Assembly (NCBI GenBank): GCA_039545315.1
Contig: BCIM01000008.1
Span: 883,286-947,285 of the forward strand
Length of the DNA: 64,000 bases
From: Kondoa malvinella
Taxonomy: Eukaryota; Basidiomycota; Agaricostilbomycetes; Agaricostilbales; Kondoaceae
Direction: 5' to 3'
Under the pieces are notes generated by a model. It had not been told where the DNA came from. It did not search any database and was given only the letters and a program-made list of their open reading frames with translations. Every line of letters begins with the position of its first letter. Within the stretch, counting starts at the first letter, position 1. The translations under genes were made by a program, and so were the position numbers. Below, one piece after another: positions 57,403 through 64,000 of the stretch.

Positions 57403-58502
57403 GTAGGACCACCTGCACGAGGCGTGCGAGTCGTGAAGAAGTCAAATGGATGCTTGATAGCGAGTTCGCGTTATTGGCTCGCTCTTGACCCGCAGCAACG
57501 ATTGCAGGACAGAAGTGATATACCCCAGAATGCAGCAAACAGATACCACGCAGGTCTATGATGCTGGATACGTTGTGGTCAAAGTGCTGTGGAAGCTTGG
57601 TCGAAGTTCGTGTCAAGACGAACGGAGTAGCTCAACCGCGTCCAATTGGCTTTAACTCGCTCTTTGTGATGGGAACAGAGCTCAGCAAGTGTACCCTGAT
57701 GGTATACCACATCTATTTGGCAAGATGATCAATTCCTTGCTCGCGACAAAGGCGTCTCAAAGCTGCTATACTACACATGCTATGCAATTGCACTTCCTTC
57801 TTTCTTCTTATCTCTATTGTCTTGTGGTGTCCTTCTTCTGCCGCCTTCTCCGTTTGGGTCTCAACCTGCAAGAGTTTCGAACACTTTCAATCTCCCGAAT
57901 CCTCGCAGGGTCTATCATCACGATACTCGTGCCTTCACGAAGAGTGTCGCTCTTTCAGTGCCCATTTCAGCGACATTGTGGGCGAGCAATCGCATTCCCT
58001 GGACCCGAATAACATTCATTTTCTTCTGAGCGAATGACTTTGCAGAGAGCTGCTTCGAGTCTAGTGGTTCATGTCTTTCCGCCTACTTTCAACACCCACA
58101 TTGCAATCCATTTGTCTGTGCGGAGCGTCCGGCCCATAATGTTTCGAGGGCAGACTCAGCTATATACCGAGCTGATAGCTTATGTGCAGAGCATTGTGCT
58201 TGCTTTTGCCCACTGCTTTCTCTACTTACTTGTGACCATCGCTCGCACTACGTACAGCTCGGCCCGCCTCGTCACTCTTGACAGCTTTGGGCTTCTCCTC
58301 TATCCACTCTATACATCAGTCTACAGAATTGCCATATCAGGACAGTATCGACATCTCGGACACGCGAAACTGCCATTTACGTGTTTGAACATCGACTTTT
58401 GCCGATTTCCCGATTTCTATGAAGTCATCGTAAATATGACATCGACTTGTTTAGCTTTCCGCCATATCAGGGTTGTCCCAAACCATCCCCCAAATCACAA
58501 CA
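57403..58502. promoter_or_regulatory. Long divergent intergenic region
   Basis: 1.1 kb between the SIKE-like start (minus) and the small hydrophilic gene (plus). The largest frame (58034-58510, plus) is rich in Leu, Arg and Ser without family motifs, runs into the ATG of the next gene and is most likely chance. The size suits a complex promoter for the small, possibly stress-induced gene at 58503. Confidence 0.45.
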
Positions 58503-59079
58503 ATGTCTAACATGCAAGGTCAGCCCGTCTTTCCCTTTGCTTTGACGAGAGTCATGCTGATGCATAACTTTAGAATCCGCTGGTTACGAAGGACACCAGT
58601 CCAACCCTCAGTCTCATCTCAAGGCCGACGGAACGCCCGATCATCGTTTTAAAGAGCACGGAGGAGGAGAGCAGTAAGCCTGACATCTCTTCTGGCGTGA
58701 CTTTCGCTAAAATTCGTCCGTAGCGGAAACCAGGGCGGTCGTCTATCTGGCGGCTTTGAAGAAGACCCTCAATCAGGCTCCTCATCGCTCGTCACTGACG
58801 GTGCACCAGAGGAAGCTACCTACAAGCCATCTGCTGTCAGTCTTCACAGTTACGTGATGTGATGTTTTGGCTCATTTCGATGTTCACAGCACGGTGGCAA
58901 GAAGGAGAATGGCGAACCTGACGCCAGGATGTCTTCTGAGCACGGTTTTGGCGGAGGCGACGGACCTGATCCTCACGTTGAGGGCCAGAAGGGCGGCAAG
59001 GTGAGATCTTTCTTTCAATTGATTGCGCAAGCTGATTATCCCTCAGGCTTCTTACGACAACGGAGGTCTTACCCAGTAA
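58503..59079 (+). CDS. Small Gly-rich hydrophilic protein
   Basis: Five exons: 58503-58518 (16 nt), 58574-58673, 58724-58835, 58890-59000, 59047-59079; 123 residues. The protein is almost free of hydrophobic residues and Cys, and rich in Gly, Ser, His, Glu and Lys (ESAGYEGHQSNPQSHLKADG, HGGGEQRNQGGRLSGGF, HGFGGGDGPDPHVEGQKGGK). Such composition resembles hydrophilins and conidiation or stress-associated fungal proteins, but there is no firm family match. Every junction keeps the frame and all introns have GT-AG ends. The very long upstream region fits strong regulation. Confidence 0.8.
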
Positions 59080-59432
59080 TCGGGACTTGTAGTGGCTAAA
59101 GAAAAGAAAAAGCAAATGTAACATGATATGAATTCTCTCGCTGTTGTAGCTCTGAGCTTCTTCTTTGATATCTTGAGACTCTTGCTGGCCGTGCCGTGTG
59201 CTCCGTTACACATTGTATGCTTCTCTTGCTGTCGTTTCCTGTGCTTCTTCGTGATCTATGAGACTCATCTTGTCCCGCCTGTCATTCTACCCGTGTGTCT
59301 GAGCGGAGCTTGTCCTCATTGCAAACAGCCTGATACCCCAAACATCTGTGTGTCCCAAAGAATTACATGTATTTGCCAAAGAGCGGGCTGCATGAAGAGT
59401 TCAGTTCGTGTGCGGGTCAGAGTGAGGACCTC
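59080..59432. other. Convergent intergenic region
   Basis: 353 bp between the small hydrophilic gene and GGC1. One plus-strand frame crosses it and runs antisense to GGC1; it has no motif. Nothing else is seen. Confidence 0.45.
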
Positions 59433-60634
59433 TTACATGAGAGTCTGGGCACAAGTAAAGCTAAAAATCAATTTTGGTGAGATAACAATTAATTTGGGCA
59501 GCAGCCCCTGTCGCACCAGCACTCGTGAGCACTTGCAGTCGATGAAAAGGTGGAAACTCACCTTGAAAAATGCAGAAGGCCCTTCGTTTTTGATCAATTC
59601 CCGCACTAACGTCATACCGCCTACTCGGCCGTCAAAGTTCTGGTTCTGTATCCGCGTCTTGATGACATCGAGCGGCTGAGAGATGACTAAAGATGAGATC
59701 TGCAAAAATCAAACATCAGGACAAGCATGCTGTACTAATCTCGAACGTACTGATCCTGCTATTGATGCGACAAAGTTCTGCGTCCAAGTTGCTTTCGAAT
59801 AGTCCTTCAAGCCGAAAATGTATTCTTTGGCGAAAGACGATCCACCGAATAGCTACAGCACATTGGGTTATTCTTCCACAAAATGAGGAACAGGACTGAC
59901 TGCAAAACTACCAGGTGCATTCCTTGCAGCTGTCCAACCCGCTCCCCGATATAAACCAAACAGTCCCTCATCAGCGATAATCTTAAACAGCCCACGACCT
60001 TTGAACGCTTCCGGATTCGTCTGTCGCTTAATCTTGAGTACATCCAACGGTAGTAGCACAATCTCTCCAATCCCAATCAAAGAACCCGATGTCGCACTGA
60101 TCAAAGCTTTTCCTGATTTCTCTCCAAAAGCAGATACAAAGTATGGCTTGTACCGCGTTGACATGATATCATTTGCGAATGGTTGTCCACCGAATTTGTA
60201 GACTCGTTGTAGTACTTTATAGCCTGTTTAAAATCGTCAGCACATGCACTGCTTTTGTTCAAAATGCGAGGACGCACCTGCGGCATAACCGAGACCTGGG
60301 AACAGAGAGGTGAATTTGGTGCCTATTGAAGCAGAAGCATATTGCTTAAAGACGATCTGGTTGACGCTGGCAGTTGATAATTTGTTTGACATGAGTCGCT
60401 TCGCTATAGTGTCTGTGAGACGTGGAACGAAATATCAGCGCTTCATAACGCTATGATATTTCATCGCACTCACCTACAGGGTGAAAGATAGCGAGCTCAG
60501 CCAGACCTGAGGGAATTGCATGAAATTTGAGCAGTTCCACAGAATAGGCGTATAGAAGCCTTACCCGCTGTACCAGATCCAGCTACACGAGCTGCTGCTG
60601 AGTCCTTCTTGCTTCCGCTGTCTATAGGTGCCAT
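59433..60634 (-). CDS. GGC1: Mitochondrial GTP/GDP carrier
   Basis: Seven minus-strand exons: 60634-60565, 60506-60474, 60412-60278, 60223-59901, 59852-59751, 59699-59562, 59507-59433. The three-repeat mitochondrial carrier fold is present and sequence matches Ggc1 strongly: LAELAIFHPVDTIAKRLMSN, FTSLFPGLGYAAGYKVLQRV, GSLIGIGEIVLLPLDVLKIK with RQTNPEAFKGRGLFKII, LYRGAGWTAARNAPGSFALF and ISQPLDVIKTRIQNQNFD, with PxD/E-type signatures in each repeat. Ggc1 exchanges matrix GDP for cytosolic GTP in the inner membrane and affects iron balance. Start MAPIDSGSKKD gives normal length. Confidence 0.95.
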
Positions 60635-60979
60635 ATGAGATGTGTTCGAGGTGATAAGACGGGAACAAGGCCCTTAATCTTTTTTTGTTGGTGCAGTCAA
60701 AGATAGGCAGGCTAACAAAGTGCTGCTTAGGCATCAAGAAGGCACGATCTAATACATCTGCAAGCGTTTGAACCCTCTCAGAAAACACCCTGATCTCAAG
60801 CTTTCATGCACAGGTCACAGCTTTCACCTCCGTTGAGAGCTTGACAGACCCATCGCGAGGCCCTGTGAAAACCAACATGCAGAATGCATCAACAAATGCA
60901 ATCCTCTGAATACGAATCTCCTCACCTCAGTCCTCTTCCACCACAAGACAAAGGTCATCTTTCCCAACTTCCGCCTGAA
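60635..60979. other. Intergenic region upstream of GGC1
   Basis: 345 bp between the GGC1 start (60634, minus) and the uL5m stop (60980, minus). No gene is recognised. Confidence 0.45.
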
Positions 60980-61920
60980 TCATGCAGTCCCAGCCTTGAC
61001 GAACGGCACCCGCATCCCACTCAACAAAGCCTGCGTCTTGCCCTGCGCTCCCGGCCCTCTAGCATTCGTCACGCAATTCACATAAAACCCATAATGCCTA
61101 GGATAAACTTCCGGGTTGATCTCAACTTGAGGGAACAAACCCATCGCTTGAGAAGGTAGACCAAGTGTTACGCTGCTCGTATTGTCTGGTACGAGCTTGT
61201 TTCCTGGTGGGAGAGCGAAACCGTTCCAATCTTTAAGCCGAGGGAAAACGAATTCGACCAAGTTTTCGATAAAGTCGTGCATGTGCTGAGGGTGCTTGAG
61301 AGTTACTTTGGCGCCGCAAGGTTGACCTGAGCGGACTTTGAAAGATGCGGCTCGACTAGAAGTGCGGGTGATTTGGACGCCTGCGGGATGAAGTGGACCG
61401 AGTTGATGATGCGGCAGACCAGCAGCATGTTGGCCTGATATTGAACGAAGGAAGAGGATAGCAGGAAGAAGATGATTCTTGTTGGCTGTGTTTTCGCTGT
61501 CAGCCTACAAGTCATGCAAGGCAAAGCAAGATTTGACAGACCTGGCGCTTGCTTTACATGAATAGAGACCGTTATCGACTCTAATCTAGTGACATTCTCA
61601 TCCGTTGTGGGCTTTGCTGTAGGTTGCAAGACGTTCCTGCCCGACACTTTTGGGCGAGGGCGATTCTTGGTGAACGGGTTTGAAGGGTCCCATGATGGCA
61701 GCTTGGGCGCAGACGGTGGATTCTCAGTCACGGCGTGGTCATAATTCATATACAACAAATCTGTAGCGAGCGTATCGGTGTAGTGTTGAAAATATCTTGA
61801 TCGATGATTAGAGTCCATTCGAATAGCAGCGAGAGCAGCATCGCTTGACTGGAAACGCCTGAAAGGCGCAAGCGGTCTTGAGCGGCTTGCAGTGCGCCAA
61901 TTGGAGCAAAGGCAAGTCAT
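60980..61920 (-). CDS. MRPL7: Mitochondrial large-subunit ribosomal protein uL5m
   Basis: Two minus-strand exons, 61920-61538 and 61496-60980. The basic, Arg/Ser-rich N-terminus (NWRTASRSRPLAPFRRFQSS) fits a mitochondrial targeting peptide. The uL5 domain carries NKNHLLPAILFLRSISGQ, RAASFKVRSGQPCGAKVTL, MHDFIENLVEFVFPRLKDW and FPQVEINPEVYPRHYGFYV, ending LLSGMRVPF. It contacts 5S-site equivalents and P-site tRNA in the mitoribosome. The intron donor at 61537 is weak (GTCAAA) but gives the conserved frame; the nearby stronger site (GTCTGT) leads to a non-homologous frame ending at 61303. Length is normal for fungal MRPL7. Confidence 0.9.
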
Positions 61921-62339
61921 GGTCAGGTAGCAACACAGCGGGCAATTGAATTCGCGCCAGTTGACTCTGGCATTTGGCCTACGAATACAAGCGAGGCATG
62001 GAGGCTATGTACTTAGTAATAATCCTCCTCCGAGTCCAATGCAACAGCTTCTGCAAAGCACCAGCTTTCAGCGGGGTCGCCAGTGTGATTCAAGCTATTT
62101 GCACAATGTGAGTGATTGTGAGACATGCACATTTGCACTTAGTGAGATGTCCAAGCATTGTAGCGGCAGAAGCTTCGTCCTGCATACGCTTTGAGTGTCT
62201 GTCGCAAAAATTGGTCGACACTATCTCACCGTATCGGAGATATTAATCCAAGCTCCAGCCCGTCGGCAGCTCCCATTGCATGTGAAGGTGAATTCATCCT
62301 GCCCGAGTCCCTCCTGTCCACCGGGCAAAAATGAGCATT
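61921..62339. other. Intergenic region upstream of uL5m
   Basis: 419 bp with only short frames. It holds the uL5m promoter and the 3' end of the F-box gene, whose last exon is itself uncertain and could extend into it. Confidence 0.4.
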
Positions 62340-63705
62340 TTAAAAGGTCAAACATTCGGGCGATAAACTCGCCAGCTGAGTAGTCCTCTTCATAATGTTC
62401 GCCAGCGTACTATCCTCTTGTTGAAGAGCAGACCATACCGCAAAATAAGGTTGGCTCTCTCTTTGTGAGTACGAGAGCGTGTCGTCGTACCAAAGGCGAG
62501 GGCGCACATTACCTCCAATTTGCCTTCGCCGACCCCAAATCGAGCCGATACGATTAGGTATTGGCAAATTTGGCTCCATATTGACGCATTGATGGGCCAT
62601 CGCCAATTGGAAATTGCCAACCATGGCAAGGCATTTGCGACAGGAAAAGATGGCATAGACCGAGTGAAGCTCACTAGAAGCAACACGCTTCGGATTGCGT
62701 TTGTCTCGAGCAGCTGTCGAATTTCTGTTGTCTTGAATGAGTTGTAGTAGGTCGCTCTGTATTTTCCCACAGCTAGGCACGGCAACAGAGCCTTGAATAT
62801 CTTTCCCATGTGACGTACTTCTTCGTGCTTGATTAGATTGGCTCGTCGGCATGGCTGGCAACATCGTATGCCCATTGAGTAGAGCGCGTTTGTCTTCCCG
62901 TAGCTCCGTAGCTCGAGCGACAGAGCCAGCAGTAGTTGCTGAAGCACAAATGAGCAAATTGAAGCTCGGTAAAGTCGATTGGGTCAGGATACTTTTGTTC
63001 AAAAGACTTTAGCAGAGCGAAGGACAAAGCAGGCCAGACTAACAGTGACGAGCCGCCAATCTTTGCCATCGGCATCCTGCCACTTCTCGCCGATTCCATG
63101 GTCAACACCTGCCTCATCGACGGTGTTCGCCCCGTCTGGGCGATACTTGAAGACGTGATTTTGGCGCGAAGTCTTCCAAATCGTGCGAGCGGCTTCTGAT
63201 GAAAGCAGAGCATAGAACTGTTTGGACAAGAGCGCTAGATGATATAGAGCCGAGGGATGCACGTCGCCCAGAATCTGAAAGACCTTCAGCCGAGTCGAAG
63301 AGAGCGTTGTAGCTGAGCTCACCAAACACAACAATTCGAAAGGCAGACGTTGCGAATGGCAGACATCATCCTCTTTCTTCACTTTGTGGTCTTTCTTGCC
63401 TTTCTTGGCTTGTTCCTTCTGTTCTGCTCAGTGTCAGTCACGCGTTTAAAATCGCCGGGGACGACCTACTGCTTGAGTCAAGGGTGAATTCGTCCTCGCT
63501 CTCGCTTTCGGAATCTTGCTCGATCACAGCCTCTTCCTCAGATACATAGCGCTGGTCTGTAGCGTAGAACAGCATCAGCAGGTGCACCAAAATCACAGAT
63601 TCTTGAACTGTTACCTTCAGAGTCGGAGCCCGTGACGAGCAGAGAGTCGACATTGTATGTCACGGGTGCTCTGATTCTGCCAGAGGTACGTCGACTAGTA
63701 CTCAT
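62340..63705 (-). CDS. F-box domain protein with Cys-rich segment
   Basis: Minus-strand exons 63705-63615, 63556-63470, 63423-63323, 63283-63050, then from 63006; later borders unresolved. The N-terminus is basic (MSTSRRTSGRIRAP) then acidic (EQDSESESEDEFTL) and Lys-rich. The F-box region reads QRLPFELLCLVFQILGDVHP, SALYHLALLSKQFYALL and ARTIWKTSRQN, the usual basidiomycete F-box with trailing WK-RxN helix. Next comes FTELQFAHLCFSNYCWLC and, in a shifted frame, GIRCCQPCRRANL, together a Cys pattern often following this F-box type. The frame shift near 62935 was not resolved with a normal intron. SCF adaptor role is inferred; target unknown. Confidence 0.7.
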
Positions 63706-63881
63706 CGCTGCGACGAAAGAAAAATAAATAGATGAAAGCTCTCGACGCGTTGTGGTCGCCGCTCGCGTCAAAAGTTCAGAGCAATAAGGGACTCATAGAG
63801 ACGTTCATTGCAAAGAAGACAAGTCTTTTTTCAGCAAAGACAGAGAATGCTGCCCTCGTCCCGATGCATGAGCAATGCCAG

Positions 63882-64000
63882 CTAGACATCATCATCATCG
63901 TCATAGTCCGAATTTTCCCAGCTGAGTGCGGCCTGCCATTCTGCACTGCACCAGTCCTCTGCTGTGTGATTGTAGCTGCCCCCAAAGATCAGCATGGCGT
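63882..64000 (-). CDS. C-terminal end of a gene cut by the right edge
   Basis: A minus-strand frame open from the window edge to a TAG at 63884-63882 encodes SYNHTAEDWCSAEWQAAL followed by a short acidic end (NSDYDDDDDV). The acidic terminus and absence of earlier stops suggest the real end of a protein whose main part lies outside the window. Too short to name. Confidence 0.4.
   Translation of the reverse strand, partial: AMLIFGGSYNHTAEDWCSAEWQAALSWENSDYDDDDDV

Noticed and set aside
58034..58510. 158-codon plus-strand frame upstream of the small hydrophilic gene
   Set aside because: No family features, overlaps the true start of the next gene, and is best explained as an open frame in promoter DNA.
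1..64000. tRNA, rRNA, CRISPR, complete transposon or viral genes
   Set aside because: Looked for conserved RNA gene sequences, direct-repeat arrays and transposase or reverse transcriptase motifs by eye; none was convincing. A covariance-model scan would be needed to exclude intron-bearing tRNAs.

Overview
The window is nuclear DNA of a fungus, most likely a basidiomycete (yeast-like or dimorphic). Genes lie densely on both strands and are cut by many GT-AG introns of about 45-60 nt. The gene set is typical of fungi: MATA-type HMG box factor, GWT1, SDA1, GGC1, fungal ADAM protease, CPL1-like secreted protein, HVA1/TUDOR protein, soluble fumarate reductase with a cytochrome b5 tail. No bacterial operon, rRNA, tRNA or CRISPR was seen. 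Species cannot be fixed from the sequence alone. All gene models were built by hand from reading frames, splice sites and family alignments recalled from memory.

Layout. 0-6 kb: a truncated unknown gene, a small helical protein and a secreted, membrane-anchored ADAM metalloprotease. 6.5-13.6 kb: a nucleolin-like protein (NSR1/gar2 type), a 29-exon hydantoinase B/5-oxoprolinase gene containing many micro-exons, and peptidyl-tRNA hydrolase 2. 14-20.7 kb: HMG-box regulator, METTL4-type adenine methyltransferase, ARL2, SPT4 and one gene I could not resolve. 20.7-29.5 kb: NRAMP metal transporter, GWT1, a CPL1-like secreted protein, a gene-poor stretch with short tandem repeats and a decayed piece of GWT1, and a GPI-tailed beta-propeller lactonase-like protein. 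29.9-43 kb: SDA1, a long coiled-coil nuclear protein, fumarate reductase, HVA1-like protein, C2H2 protein. 43-50 kb: zinc-knuckle remnant, frame-disrupted NmrA-like reductase, C2H2 protein, TMEM33/Pom33, unknown nuclear protein. 50-64 kb: F-box protein, GH17 glucanase, ULP1, SIKE/FGFR1OP2-like protein, small hydrophilic protein, GGC1, uL5m, another F-box protein and a clipped gene end.

How the genes relate. There is no obvious metabolic cluster. Ribosome biogenesis and translation recur (NSR1, SDA1, PTH2, uL5m), and several products serve the surface or secretory route (ADAM, GWT1, CPL1-like, GPI-tailed lactonase, GH17). Compactness is notable: SPT4 and ARL2 start 32 bp apart head to head, and ARL2 and METTL4 share a CTAG in which both stop codons lie.

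The most unusual signal is gene architecture. The hydantoinase B gene has 28 introns in 3.2 kb, and 11 of its exons are 16 nt or shorter (two of 6 nt, two of 7 nt); joined, the exons give one 598-codon frame that follows the family throughout. GC-AG introns occur in at least four genes and 32-35 nt introns are the best explanation for three frame changes. A decayed copy of the 5' part of GWT1 lies about 2.5 kb from the intact gene.
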